64,000 nt of DNA from Anthracocystis setariae (GCA_928724745.1 CAKMXJ010000015.1:1-64000); one strand, 5' to 3'; positions 42,251 to 53,198 are shown, counted from the stretch's first letter. Made by a program: numbers and translations. The notes: generated by a model not told the origin, from the letters alone.

Positions 42251-44398
42251 GCTTTGTTTACAGTTGGAGGGAAACCAGAGCTGGTGGGAATTGTGAGGGG
42301 GAGCGAAGGAGGAGAAGGAGGAGGAGGGGTGTATTTATCTGTGCGACTCATCAAATGAAACTCCTTGACGTGAGGCCTGGAAAGGGGAGGGGGGGGGGGA
42401 ATGTGGCAAGTGCCACCAATTAGTAAGGGCAGCACAATGGCGAAAGTTTCATCCGAGGATGCGTGGGAGAATCGATGCAGTGCCAACGTCGTGATCAAGG
42501 TGAAGCGGATGGTGGGGACTGTTGGGTGGTGGTGAGGGTAGTGACGAGATGAATAAGGTGGGGGGGAGGGGAGAGGGGAGGATGCTCGGTTGCAACGGAT
42601 GTCGAAGCGGCGCCTCTCTCTCTCTCGTCGTCGTCGTCGTCCTCAGCCCACCCAAAATTTATTTTAATAATTTTTTAATTTTTTTTTAAAGTTTCGGAGC
42701 TGGGTAACAGGCACTACTTAGTACTCAGTATACTGGGTTTCAACGGGTTTGTGTCGGCCGGGTGCAGCTCACGCGCCAAGCCATCCACGTGTTCAGTCAC
42801 ACTGTCCCGTGCTACACCATCTCAACACCACACAAACCTTTGCTAGGCTAAGCTGTGCTGGGCTTGTTTTCATTTTCACCCGCCCCGCCCCGGACCGCAC
42901 TGTTCTCATGTCATTAATCGTTAGCCCTTTTTTGTTTCATTATTTTATTGTTTCTCACCCACATTATTGTCGCCTCGCTATCCTCTTTTTTTTTTTCATG
43001 TTTGCGTTCCGCACCGAGGCGGTCCGCTGTTGTCAGTTGTGGGGCGCCTTGAGGTTTTATGATCCACGGCTCGCGTCCGTGCCATGCTTGCCCAGGCTGT
43101 CATAGCTATGTCGAGGCTTAGCTCAGCGTTGAAATCTCGCCCTGAGGACCCAAGGGTGGAAATTTCCACCAATGACAGCGGAGCATGTTGAGGATGGGCG
43201 AGCATATCGCTTTCCACGTGGGTCGAGGGATTCACTGGCTCGCCATTATTGTTGCGTCATAGTCTGCGCGGCCAGCGCGGTCTGGGAACAGATGACGAAC
43301 GAGCTGGCCCGAGTTTTCAAACATCGACGACGCCGGCGTGGGTTGGGTCCGCATCCACCTGCCCCGATCGTCGTGCCGCCACTCAAGGTCCTCTTTATCC
43401 CATGGCGCGACGAGGTCTCGAGCGACAAACGCCATGCTAAGCATCATCCGTTGCTTGGTTTGGGCAAAGCTTGGGTTCATGACGTCTGCGCTTGACCAAA
43501 GCGTTTCTTGGATCGACTAGCGTCGCGGGAGGTGAGAAGGCGGTAACGATCGCGATCAAAGTTGTAGGCGGGGAAGGAAGCAAGAGATTGCGCGGGTTGT
43601 AGGGTGTAGTCGCGCGAGATGCCGCTCGGCGTCGGTTGTGGCAGCCATTCGGTGGTCGCCAGGGTTTTGATGATGATGGGCGAGTGTTGGAAACCCGCGT
43701 CACCGTCAACCGGGTTTAGTCGAGCCAGCCACACAGGTACAGCGAGTCGCCGATGGGTAGCGTTCGTTTTGCACCGCGCATCCGCATCGTACAGCGAGCA
43801 GCAAAACCGGGTTCGGCTCATCCAGCCTCGGCGTTGGTGCAGAGAAAAAAAAAAAAAAAAAAAGTGAGAACGCATCGTGGTGATCGTGGAGAAACGTACC
43901 CCATGAGGCGAACGCCGACAGTACCAACCCAATCCGCTCACAGCATTGTCAGAGGTAGTTTAGGCCTCCATTTGCGGGTGCACCGAGGTCGTTGGCAGGC
44001 TTCCCTTGTTTCGATATCGCATCCATGAATGCATACTTTTTGTCAAGAGTCGAAAGGATTAGGACGGGTTAGCAAGCAAGCAAGCAAGCGAGACAGCCCA
44101 CCCATGATGGATAAGGAGTTGTTTTTTAGGTTTGACAGGTTCGCTCCTCGAGTGCATGAATTTGCGGACGTGCGTTGTTGCCCTCGATTCGCAATCAACC
44201 TGTGTCTCATTGTTTGGTAGCAAAACCCAGAGTGGATGCACTCCCGACGCTCGCAACCCCACGCAGACTGTGTGTGGTCCCATCTCATGAACAACAATCG
44301 CACGCACTCCCGAGATGACCAAAAACAGGATTATACGAACTGCATTGCGACTGCGTTAACAAACGCAAGGGCAACTTGGATCGCGAGGAGGGGGTTTT
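42251..44398. other. Spacer with possible unassigned exons
   Basis: 2.1 kb. Two minus-strand frames (43941-43477 and 43480-43232) give fairly coding-like sequence (for example NPVDGDAGFQHSPIIIKTLA and DLVAPWDKEDLEWRHDDRG), but they overlap slightly in different frames and I find neither a start, a domain nor a clear intron. A CGT repeat lies at 42628-42643, an AT-rich stretch near 42655-42690 and an A run at 43844-43863. Confidence 0.35.
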
Positions 44399-45548
44399 TC
44401 ACGCCGCGAGTGCTGCCCTGGCCACATCTCTGAGCTGCTTGCTACCCACTGCTTGGGGCGTATACACCTTGTTGAGCAAAAGATTTGTGACGAGTTGATC
44501 GATGCTCTTGACCTTTGCAGCATCGATTGTGTCGTGTGCCGGAGCGTCTCTTGGTGCCTTACCCAAAGCTGGTGAAGCGATCAGCGCCGCGGTTGTCTAT
44601 ATTCAAACCGGACTCTTCATCAGTACAAAGCCATAACCCACATCTTTTTTTTTCTTTTTTCACTCAAAGAAACAGGAAGTGGGACTTACCATTTTAGTGC
44701 CCCATAGTGCTCTCAACCATGGCCCACCTGCGCCGCCTGCGTCGCTTTGGCACAGTTCGAGCACGCGCAGAAACGCCTTGTACGCCTTGGCGACGTCGGC
44801 ATTCGTATACAGCGTTTCTGCATACTTGAGATGCAAAAAGCTGTTCTGGGGTACTTGAAGGAGCACCTCTTCGAGCGCATACGCGGATTGCGAGTACAAG
44901 CCGAGATTGGCATAAACTTCGGCGAGTTCCTGCCACGCCTCCGGGTCGTTGTAGAAGGTGTCGACATGCGTGTTGAGCGCCTGAATAACGTGTGTCGGCG
45001 ATGCTCGCGGGTGGCTGATATCGAGGGATTTCAAACACGCGATCCGACGCCGAGAGAGGATCAGCGACGTCGAGTGTTTTTCCAGCGCAACATCGTACAG
45101 CTCCAACGCTCCGTCAGGCTTACCTTTGCCTTCGAGCAGCATGCCTTGCAGCGCAGTGATTCGGTGCGAGGTCGGGAAGCGTGAGTGGAGACGCGCGATG
45201 CACGATTCGGCAAGGTCCAAGTGCGAAATCTCGATGGCTGCCATGGCGACTTGTTCGAGCAGCGAGTATAGTTCATCGTCGGCGAGCGATTTGAGATGGC
45301 TGGAGGTGATGATGAGTTCGCCAAACTGCACTGTTTTGTGTGGCGCTCGAATGGGACGTCTGTGTCATCGTTGGGAAGAGTGCAGCAGCAAGGAAGAGAA
45401 TGTCAGTGATGGGTTAGGCTGGAAGTGTTGGCAGATAAGAGTGGAGAGGTAGAAGCTCAGCTTACCTTCGCTGTTCGGCCAACCATTGGGCCGCTGCTTT
45501 CGGATCCGATTCGGGATTACCTGATACTTGGAAGTGCTTTCCAATCAT
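44399..45548 (-). CDS. EMC2: ER membrane protein complex subunit 2 (EMC2/TTC35)
   Basis: Three exons on the minus strand: 45548-45466, 45359-44690 and 44596-44399. The introns are 106 nt (GTAAGC..CAG, phase 2) and 93 nt (GTAAGT..TAG, phase 0). The product is about 316 residues. Tetratricopeptide-type repeats fill the middle exon, including the EMC2-typical DPEAWQELAEVY, ALEEVLLQVPQN and LKYAETLYTNAD. EMC2 is the cytosolic scaffold of the ER membrane protein complex, which inserts tail-anchored and multipass membrane proteins. The length is close to that of the human protein (about 297). The first exon (MIGKHFQVSGNPESDPKAAA) has a modest start context; a different upstream start exon is possible. 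Confidence 0.85.
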
Positions 45549-45983
45549 GACGTTCCCGCTGTGATCCGAATAAATTGGTGTGTGATGGTAGATAGCAGGA
45601 GGAGGAGGAGGAGGAGGAGGAGGAGGAAGAGGAGGAAGACGACGAGGGAGAGGAGCGATGTGACACAAGATGGTTGCGAAATAAAGTTGATCTGAGCGCT
45701 CAGAAGAAACCGTCCGACCGTCGGTGCGCCGCGTGTGGATTTTGCCGCCCTGAGTTGTTAGAGTTTGAAAATCATTGACAAAGAGATTATAAACTTGCCG
45801 ATGATGATCCCGATTTCGAGTCGACTCGGTTCCGACTGTGATTGGCGCGAATGGCTCGAATTGGACATTTCCCACCGAACCCAACGGTTTGCTGCCCATC
45901 ACCGCACTCCACACTCGTTCGATCCCACCACTCTTGTCACCGCTTCTCACCATCACTCTAACTCGAATCCGCATCTGATCAAT
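45549..45983. other. Divergent promoter with GGA repeat
   Basis: Shared upstream region of EMC2 (minus) and the small mitochondrial-protein gene (plus). A GGA/GAA trinucleotide repeat lies at about 45597-45640. Nothing else is recognised. Confidence 0.6.
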
Positions 45984-46329
45984 ATGGTACGCATCCAACC
46001 CAGCCCGGACACCCCGCCTCTTCTTCCCCTCAACCCCCCGCTTTTTTCGAACTTTCTGCAGAAGAGCGTTTCGACCCTTGCTAATGCTGACAGTTTTGCT
46101 TCTCTTGCTTGGATTGACTCGCACTTGGATGGTACCGTTGCGCGGTTGGATGGGATAGGGAGCTGGACCTCGATACCCGTATCCAAAGGAAGTTTGGTCG
46201 CCAGCCGGTGGTTGGTGGACTCGTCCCAACAACTGGGTTTCCAACACGGCGATCTGTGCGGTCGGAATCGCTCTGGCAACTTATGGTGTTTGGACCTACA
46301 GCGCTGATCGAGAGGTACGTTCATTCCCG

Positions 46330-46373
<44 letters not shown>

Positions 46374-46640
46374 ATCTCGGCTGCTTTGGTTTGGCATGTG
46401 ATTGACAAATGGATTTACTTACTATGAACGATATGATGCGGAACACAGTGGAGGCACAACCCCCCTACCAAGCCTATCCCTTCGATGCACGTAAGTAGAG
46501 CGTTGCTCGCACCAAATGCAACCACATGAATAGGAAGGATAGGAACGGAACTGACGATACATCAATCTGTTTGGAATGGATACGCAATACAGTGGGCAAG
46601 ACAATTCAAGGAAGGCGAGCTGTCAGTCAAGGAGCCTTAG
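45984..46640 (+). CDS. Small mitochondrial membrane protein, probable complex I accessory subunit (82 aa, four exons)
   Basis: Rebuilt from splice signals: exon 1 is the ATG alone (45984-45986); exon 2 is 46159-46314; exon 3 is 46449-46490; exon 4 is 46593-46640, ending in TAG. All introns are GT..AG and all junctions phase 0. The protein begins MGAGPRYPYPKEVWSP, then AGGWWTRPNNWVSNTAI, a single membrane helix (CAVGIALATYGVWTY), and a charged tail ending KEP. The PYPKxVWSPAGGWW..PxNWxxNT pattern is one I know from small fungal mitochondrial proteins annotated with respiratory complex I; the exact subunit name I cannot give. A CT microsatellite fills part of intron 2. The gene is divergent from EMC2. 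The exon boundaries fit so well, including the tail WRHNPPTKPIPSMH-WARQF, that I consider the gene secure. Confidence 0.82.
46331..46371. repeat. (CT)n microsatellite in intron 2 of the small mitochondrial-protein gene
   Basis: About 20 CT units directly downstream of the splice donor at 46315. Confidence 0.9.
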
Positions 46641-46913
46641 ACCAACCGCGCTCAAATACCTACATTCTTGTCGTCCTCAACCTGACAATACAGCCTACGC
46701 TTTTCTGACTCAAAGTCTCTCCAGACTGCAGACGCTTGTGTGAGGTATGGTGGCGATTGTCTCCGATTCAGCAATCTTGGCATGGATTCCGTCATGTTAG
46801 AAGACACTGTGTGGTGTCTAATCAAGGGTATTGAGAGGAGCAACTTGTATCGCGGTCCACAGGGAGGGATTGGGCGAGCGATGACGGTTGGCCGAGCGAA
46901 ACGGTGGAAAAAT

Positions 46914-47744
46914 CTACTTGGAACCAGCGATCTCTTTGATTGTCTCGACGAACGCTTCTGGCTTGTGAGCGAACCTTCCCAAAAACAGCCCATCAACGCC
47001 GTCTTTGATCTTGGCGAAAAGACCTGTACCGGCACTTCCGCCGTAGAGGATCCTCATGGAAGCATCCGACCTTGCCCTGCCCGAGTCTACATACTCTTTG
47101 TTGTACCTCGATCTGAGAGCCTTTGTGATTTTGACCACATACTCTGGACTTGCGGGTTCGCTTTTTCCGATCGCCCACACCGGCTCATACGCCAGCACCA
47201 CCTCAGCGATACTGGGCATCGCCATTAACGCGGGCTTGATCTGGCTCCAACATTCGTCGACGACCATCTTGACATCCTCGCTTGTCAGTGCATCCACGTT
47301 GGTGGGTCGGCAGACCTCTCCGATGCAGATGAGCGGCACCATTCCGTTCCTGGCGATCGCGGCGGCTTTGTTGGCAACATCCTGGTCGGTTTCGCCAAAG
47401 TAGCGGCGTCTTTCGGCATGGCCGATTTCGACAAGTTTGACGCCGATTTGGGAGAGAACTTTGGGTGATACTTCCCCCGTGAATGCGCCCACGTCTTCCG
47501 AGTGCACGTCCTGCGCGCCGAGCAGCAGTGGGCACTTAGCAGAGGCAATCCTGGAAGCGACGATGGAGAGCGTGACAAAGTCCGGAATCACAAAGATGTC
47601 GGCATCATTGAGTGAGGGTAGAGTGGAGGCGAGGAGAGAGAGGGTTGAGTCGAGGTAGGATTTGGTTTGGGGGATGTCGAAGTACATTTTGAACGAGACG
47701 CCGACGAGTGGGCGTCGACCCGAAGCGTACGTAGTTGTCGACAT
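46914..47744 (-). CDS. Triosephosphate-isomerase-like enzyme, probable erythrulose-1-phosphate isomerase (EYI1/EryH type)
   Basis: 276 codons from the ATG at 47744; the open frame upstream to 48209 is leader. It has a TIM-barrel isomerase layout with the catalytic residues of TPI: Lys in SFKMYF (near the N-terminus), His in IGHAERR, Glu in LAYEPVWAIG, and the phosphate-binding YGGSAG and GLFLGR. The Lys motif differs from the near-universal NWKMN of glycolytic TPI. That, with the RpiB-like neighbour, points to the TPI-like isomerases of erythritol breakdown (EryH in bacteria, EYI1 in Yarrowia), which convert L-erythrulose-1-phosphate to D-erythrulose-4-phosphate. It is divergent from the RpiB-like gene across 1.1 kb. 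If the genome lacks another TPI, it would instead be the glycolytic enzyme. Confidence 0.8.
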   Translation of the reverse strand: MSTTTYASGRRPLVGVSFKMYFDIPQTKSYLDSTLSLLASTLPSLNDADIFVIPDFVTLSIVASRIASAKCPLLLGAQDVHSEDVGAFTGEVSPKVLSQIGVKLVEIGHAERRRYFGETDQDVANKAAAIARNGMVPLICIGEVCRPTNVDALTSEDVKMVVDECWSQIKPALMAMPSIAEVVLAYEPVWAIGKSEPASPEYVVKITKALRSRYNKEYVDSGRARSDASMRILYGGSAGTGLFAKIKDGVDGLFLGRFAHKPEAFVETIKEIAGSK

Positions 47745-48830
47745 GGTATTTTTGCAATGATGTACGTGTTGTAGCTTGTTTAGGACCGGATTTGGGTCAC
47801 AATAGTTGTGGTGTGATGGTATGAATGTTGGATAAGTGATCGTCAACACGAGATGGCCGTCGCCAGGACGTGCGTAATGTGCAAAATAATATGCGTGCGG
47901 CTTTCCAACGCGGCCCAAGTGTGGAGAAATTATGTATTCTGGCTTCCATTCAGAATTCAGAGTGACGCCTCGACCAAAGTATCCGGAAGAGCCGATGACA
48001 GCAGACAGCAGCAGCAGCAGCAACGTGCGCGAGCTCGTTGGCTGCCAGCCTAGAAATGCGGAATGACCGACAGCCCCGCTCACATTCGGACTACTTTTCG
48101 GTGGCAAGAAGAACAAACGTGGGCTATCTCTCTTCTTGTTTGCCTGTCTCTCTGCCCACAATACAGAACCAATGTTTCTGTCGTAAGAAGACGCCGATAT
48201 TTGCTGCAAAGCGTGGATATAGCCGGAAAGTCAGGCCCCTTTCTTTTCCGGTGCGGATCCACCCAACGTTGAAGAGCGGTAAAGCAAAAGGAAGTCGTCT
48301 GGAATTGAAAACAAAATAATAATAATAATAATCATAATAATAAATAGAAGTTTTGTAATGCTAAGGGACGTTCAGATAATTTTATCGGCAATTTGGCGTC
48401 GTGTATGTATTGTGAGAGGTCAATCCACGGCCAACTCCACGATTTTTGTTGTAGGAAAACGCCGAAAGCCTTACTTACTCTGTACTTGTGTCTCGAGTGT
48501 ACCATTTTCCGACTTGGTGGTGTGAATTGAGCAGCGGTTTTGAGTTTGTGCGGCGAGTTACTGTGTAGCCGAAAAGCGTCAATAAAATAATGATGCCGCA
48601 TCAAAGCCCTCTCATGCAGTCTTCTTTCGGTGGCGAACAGCGCCGACGCTCGGTTCAGCTGGTGTTTTGGGCTCATGCATCGACGTCAAAAGCTCATGAC
48701 TCCCGACTATTTCCTTTCCTTTCCTCCTCATTCCCACCCACCATACCTCCTCCGGTTATCTTGGCATCTCATCCGACACTACTCAACCTCCTTACCAATC
48801 TCAACGAACGAAGAATCCAACCTTTACAAA
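47745..48830. other. Divergent promoter between the two isomerase genes
   Basis: 1.1 kb. No gene. Contains a CAG-type repeat (48001-48020) and an AAT/ATA repeat (48316-48345). It may drive both isomerase genes together. Confidence 0.55.
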
Positions 48831-49316
48831 ATGGCCGCGCCTCAACAAAAGTGGAAGATCGCCTTTGGCTGCGACGAAGCCGGTGTCGACTACAAGAACG
48901 CCCTGATCAAGGATTTCCAATCGGACCCACGAGTGGAATCCGTCATCGACGTTGGAGTTCCCTCGAATGCTGACAAGACCGCTTACCCTCACGTTGCGGT
49001 GACTGCTGCGCGCAAGGTCGCCTCGGGTGAAGTCGACCGCGCGCTGCTCATCTGTGGTACCGGTCTCGGCGTCGCCATCGCTGCCAACAAGGTGAATGGC
49101 GTTCGTGCCGTCACCGCCCACGACTCTTATTCGGTCGAACGCGCCATCCTGAGCAACGACGCTCAAGTGCTCTGCATGGGTCAGCGTGTGATCGGTCTTG
49201 AACTCGCAAGGAAGCTCGCCAAGGAGTGGCTCGGTTACAAATTCGACACCACCAGTGCAAGCGCTGCCAAGGTGCAAGCCATTTGCTCGTACGAAGGTGT
49301 CGCTGACAAGCAGTAG
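48831..49316 (+). CDS. RpiB/LacAB-family isomerase, probable erythrulose-4-phosphate isomerase (EYI2/EryI type)
   Basis: 161 codons from the ATG at 48831 (AAAATGGCC). The protein is an RpiB-fold sugar-phosphate isomerase: N-terminal [14 protein letters not shown], the active-site [14 protein letters not shown] with the catalytic Cys, [10 protein letters not shown], and [11 protein letters not shown]. Fungi usually make ribose-5-phosphate isomerase of the unrelated RpiA type, so an RpiB protein here suggests another sugar. In bacterial and Yarrowia erythritol catabolism an RpiB-like enzyme (EryI, EYI2) turns D-erythrulose-4-phosphate into D-erythrose-4-phosphate, directly after the TPI-like enzyme encoded next door. 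Frames upstream of 48831 look like leader. The substrate is inferred, not shown. Confidence 0.82.
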   Translation: MAAPQQKWKIAFGCDEAGVDYKNALIKDFQSDPRVESVIDVGVPSNADKTAYPHVAVTAARKVASGEVDRALLICGTGLGVAIAANKVNGVRAVTAHDSYSVERAILSNDAQVLCMGQRVIGLELARKLAKEWLGYKFDTTSASAAKVQAICSYEGVADKQ

Positions 49317-49808
49317 ATTGTTCGGCTGCTTGTTTTCGCTCTTGGCTTCCTAGTCATTCAGCTTTTGATTAGGTAGCAGTCAGTTTCAAATAGAGATCAC
49401 TTTCCTTGTATGCACGTCTTGAACTGGAGTGAAAGAGAGAGTGTTTCGTTTTCAGCCTGTCGTGCTTCTTTTTCCTTCTCGATGCATTACATTCGTTAGA
49501 GCTAGAGACTTTGCTGCACATCGACTCCACACAAGTGTGTGACTGTGACTTGTCGCAAAGATGTTCTCTTTCCTGTGCCCTTACATCTTAATTCTTCTAA
49601 AAAAAAATGATCGCTCCACAACACACGCAGCAGCTTAAAATTTAGATTTTGGCGTCTGTTTTTTTTTTTTTTTTTTTTTTTTTTTTCTTGTCAAAAAAGA
49701 AGAATCGTGTCAATAAATTCTGTGGATTTTTTAGTTCGACGCTTGCTTGCCTGCTTGTCTCTTCACCCATCACATCCTCCTACCAAAAACTCGTATCGTA
49801 TCGTCACG
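49317..49808. other. Spacer with T homopolymer
   Basis: No gene. A run of 28 T lies at 49659-49686 in the leader region of the next gene. Confidence 0.6.
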
Positions 49809-52800
49809 ATGCCCAAGTCGGGTTTCGATCCGCAGCGTCAACAGCGCAAGCTGCACCGCCACAATCCTCTCTCCAAGTCGTCGGCTTCTTCCGGCCCTCG
49901 ATCCTCTGCTGCTTCGCTTGCATCTTGTTCGAGCTTGGATGCGTTGCAGCAAGCCGCTAAGATCACCAACGGCGCTAGTCCAGCCAAATCCAAGTCGAGC
50001 GCCTCCTCCGAAATCATTCCTCTGCTTGCCAACTTACCTACTACAGATGCATCCGACTCAGCTTCCGCGCAGGATGTCAACCTCGCTGATAAGGTCTGGG
50101 CTCTCGCATCCGTCTCGCTTCTCCTCACAGTCAGCGCCACCCAGACCGCAGCGCAAGTAAAGTCTCATCGCAAGATCCTCCTCTCACACAATCTCATCGG
50201 TCGACTCATCCATGCTCTCCAGTCCCACACCGAGGTCGATGTCAGACGCGAAGCAAGTGGCGCACTCCGCAATCTCTGCGTCGACTCCGGCATCGACGTT
50301 CGCAATGAAGTGGTCAACAAAGGCGCCATTCCCGCCATTCTCTCCACCATGCGATGGGCGAGCAATGCTCTTGGCTTCGACTCGGCTGCCTCATCCTCCA
50401 CCGCCAATCCGTCCATCTCTTTCGTAGACGACACACCCACTCCACAGCAGGATCTCGAGGTCAAACTAGCTCTCCTTGCAAAACCACTCGACAAGATGAA
50501 CAAGAAGGAAAAGAGGCATGCCACCAAGCTCGCCACCGCTCTAGGAAAGACGCTCCAACAGCTAGCTGGCCAGCCGCTTTCCGTCGAGGATCAACACAAA
50601 CTCAACGCCCACGTTGGCTCCGACGCAAACAACGCTATGGATACCTCCTCTGCCACCTCTTCAAGAGCCGAACCTTTCCTCACCCTCGACTCCAACACAA
50701 GAAAGGGTTTGATTGAAATGGCCGAAAATCTGGTGACCGTGGTTTGGTGTCTTTGCGAATCCGGCGACAAGGCTTTTGCCAAGCTCGTTGCGTGGAAGTG
50801 GCAAGACATTGACGTTGTCGGTGCAGGCGCTGAACAGGAGTTGAACGGAGAGGCGCTTGCTTCTTGGCTTTGCTCCGCTATCGCCCTCGGATCCAGAGCT
50901 GCATCCGTTCTCTCCACCGCAGGAGCAGACAGCTCACGAGCATCCTCTTCGCTCAATCAGCACGGCACAGACACCCTATCGGTTCTCCCCAATGACGAGC
51001 TCTCCCTCTTGCTCGATCTTGCTCTCGCCTCCGGCAATGCGCTCTGTGCACTCACCGACGGCGGCGAAGCCGACTTTGTTGACGGCCTCCTTTCTCGCAA
51101 GTCCACTTCTGCTCCATCCAAATCGTCCAAGCACAACAAAGGCGCCAAGTCCCATCTTGCTTCTTCCACCTCCGTTCCTCCCCCTCAGTCATTGCAAGAG
51201 CAGCCCGCCCCTGCCACTCGCCGTCTAACCGACATCCAAACCGCAATCACCCTCCTCGAAGCCTGCGTTCAAACCGACCAAACCAACATCGACAAGCTCA
51301 AGCGCTACATCCTTTCGCAGACCACAATGCTTGGCGTCCTCTGCGCCGGCGTGTTGCGCAACATCGCTGCCGCCGTCGACTCGAAAGCTGCCTCGAGTGG
51401 GCGCTCGTCCAAGTCTCGCAAGTCCAATCTCGCTTCTACGGTCACTTCCAACCACATCTTTGTCAAGGTTAACGTCGACGCTGATCAGGGCATCACGTTG
51501 AGAACGTACGAGGAGAGCACCATCTTGCCCACGTTGACGAGGTTGTTGGCGGGTGTCGAGATGACCAAGCTGGCGCACGATTTGGATGGGCGTGGCGATG
51601 TCAGCGAGGCTGTATCGTTGAGTGGCGACAAGGACGCGCCGGACGAAGCTACCTTGCGCGCCAAGATGCAGGGCAAAGCGGAGGACAAGGCGCAAACCCT
51701 CATGCTTGCACTCGAAGTGCTAGCCGAGATGGTCGCCGGTCTCGATTCGCATGCTGGATCCGGAGCTGACGAGGAGGACGACGACGAGTGGTTGGAGGAT
51801 CTGGATGCGCCCGAGGGCGAAAATGATGACGACGATATGGACGTGGGTTCGCAGGATGGCGCAGATGATGACGAGGATGATATGGATGCGCTGCTCTCGA
51901 ACAAGGACGACGACAACATGGGTGTCTCGTCGCGTCAGACCGACACATTTGCCGATGCGGTCAAGCGTACTGGCTCGATGCCATTCGAAGGCTACGCTCC
52001 TGTCCTGTGCCGTGTGTTTGGCTCCGACTTGCCACTCACGCCGTCGCTGCTCACTCTCGCACGACCGTTCGAGGCGTCGTTCCCCTCGCTCACCTCGTCC
52101 ACCTCGGATCGACCTACTTCTGGACTTCTCAGGGGATTGCACCTGCGCTCGCTCTCTGTGCTCAACAACCTCGTGTTGAGGCTCGCGTACTTTGCGCCTC
52201 CACCGCCTTCGCAGCCAGCGACGGATCCCAAGGATCAACGCCGCATCGCAGCGTTCCGAACGTGGGTCTCGCAATCGCCGCAACACGCCAACTTGCACCA
52301 GGTGTTTACGTCGCTGTTCGAGATCGCCAAGGGTTGCGCTAGCGTTCCCGCGGTCGCCTCGGCCGCACCGGTTCCGAACGAAATGGGCGAGTCTGTGGGG
52401 TCGGTTGGGAGCATTGGTAGTGGTGCGGGTGTTGGTGGGGAGGGAGGGGATGGGTTGAGTATGGTCGAGACGTGCATTGGCACTATGTGGAGTATCGCGC
52501 GTGTCTTTGAGGGCAATGTCCCGCTCTCCACCACCACTTGTAATGCGGGTGAGAACGCCGACCCAAACTCGCCGGCATTCGAGATCATCCACGCACTCAC
52601 ATCGGGCTACGCCTCGGCAGTGACGGACTCGATGCGTGTGAAATGCATCCTCACTCTATCCACCCTCTCGCGCTCCTCTACGCTCCCGGTATCGGTCAAT
52701 GCGGTGATTGGCGATTTTTTGGTTTCGCAGTTGGAGAAGATCCCCGAACGTGGTAGCAGCTCTAGTGCGGCTGCGGCTGCGGGGGGGTGGACGACGGCGG

Positions 52801-53042
52801 AGGCGATGGTGGCGGTGATCAATGGATTGATCGATGTGTATGCGGATGAGACGGCGAGGTATGACGAGGTGGCGTTTAGGAAGCAGCGCTTGTTGTCGAG
52901 GATGAGGCTGACGTTGTTTAGGTGCAAGGCGCTGGCTAGGACGATTGATAGGAGGAAGCGCGTGAGTTTGCGAGCGAGTGCCGAGGAAGCGTTGGACAAT
53001 CTCGCGGGGTTTATCGAGTATCGTCAATCGCTTGGGTTTTAG
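49809..53042 (+). CDS. SYO1: ARM/HEAT-repeat protein, SYO1/HEATR3-like
   Basis: 1077 codons from the ATG at 49809, single exon. The basic N-terminus (MPKSGFDPQRQQRKLHRH) resembles the nuclear-localisation start of symportin Syo1. Armadillo/HEAT repeats follow (WALASVSLLL, HTEVDVRREASGALRNLCVD). A long acidic loop (~655-720, many Asp/Glu) interrupts the middle, and helical repeats continue to the C-terminus. Syo1 carries ribosomal proteins Rpl5 and Rpl11 together into the nucleus, using Kap104 through its N-terminal signal, and passes them to pre-60S particles; the acidic insert is a known feature. At over 1000 residues it is longer than the roughly 620-680 of yeast and human homologues, through low-complexity insertions. 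Assignment is by layout and the first repeats. Confidence 0.75.
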   Translation: MPKSGFDPQRQQRKLHRHNPLSKSSASSGPRSSAASLASCSSLDALQQAAKITNGASPAKSKSSASSEIIPLLANLPTTDASDSASAQDVNLADKVWALASVSLLLTVSATQTAAQVKSHRKILLSHNLIGRLIHALQSHTEVDVRREASGALRNLCVDSGIDVRNEVVNKGAIPAILSTMRWASNALGFDSAASSSTANPSISFVDDTPTPQQDLEVKLALLAKPLDKMNKKEKRHATKLATALGKTLQQLAGQPLSVEDQHKLNAHVGSDANNAMDTSSATSSRAEPFLTLDSNTRKGLIEMAENLVTVVWCLCESGDKAFAKLVAWKWQDIDVVGAGAEQELNGEALASWLCSAIALGSRAASVLSTAGADSSRASSSLNQHGTDTLSVLPNDELSLLLDLALASGNALCALTDGGEADFVDGLLSRKSTSAPSKSSKHNKGAKSHLASSTSVPPPQSLQEQPAPATRRLTDIQTAITLLEACVQTDQTNIDKLKRYILSQTTMLGVLCAGVLRNIAAAVDSKAASSGRSSKSRKSNLASTVTSNHIFVKVNVDADQGITLRTYEESTILPTLTRLLAGVEMTKLAHDLDGRGDVSEAVSLSGDKDAPDEATLRAKMQGKAEDKAQTLMLALEVLAEMVAGLDSHAGSGADEEDDDEWLEDLDAPEGENDDDDMDVGSQDGADDDEDDMDALLSNKDDDNMGVSSRQTDTFADAVKRTGSMPFEGYAPVLCRVFGSDLPLTPSLLTLARPFEASFPSLTSSTSDRPTSGLLRGLHLRSLSVLNNLVLRLAYFAPPPPSQPATDPKDQRRIAAFRTWVSQSPQHANLHQVFTSLFEIAKGCASVPAVASAAPVPNEMGESVGSVGSIGSGAGVGGEGGDGLSMVETCIGTMWSIARVFEGNVPLSTTTCNAGENADPNSPAFEIIHALTSGYASAVTDSMRVKCILTLSTLSRSSTLPVSVNAVIGDFLVSQLEKIPERGSSSSAAAAAGGWTTAEAMVAVINGLIDVYADETARYDEVAFRKQRLLSRMRLTLFRCKALARTIDRRKRVSLRASAEEALDNLAGFIEYRQSLGF

Positions 53043-53198
53043 CGTAGGTTGTGCAATGCGATTGGGATGTTTGTCTCGATCGTTGCTCGTTGTTCGAGTC
53101 TGTGTTTGTGGTGGTGGTGGTTGTCAAGGAGATGGGGACATGGTTGATGAAGGTGCTAATATAATATAAATGCAATAAAGGGATGAAGTTGTATGGCT

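Noticed and set aside
45462..46247. 261-codon minus-strand frame overlapping the EMC2 5' exon
   Set aside because: Only its last 27 codons belong to EMC2; the rest opposes the small mitochondrial-protein gene and holds a poly-Pro from the GGA repeat.
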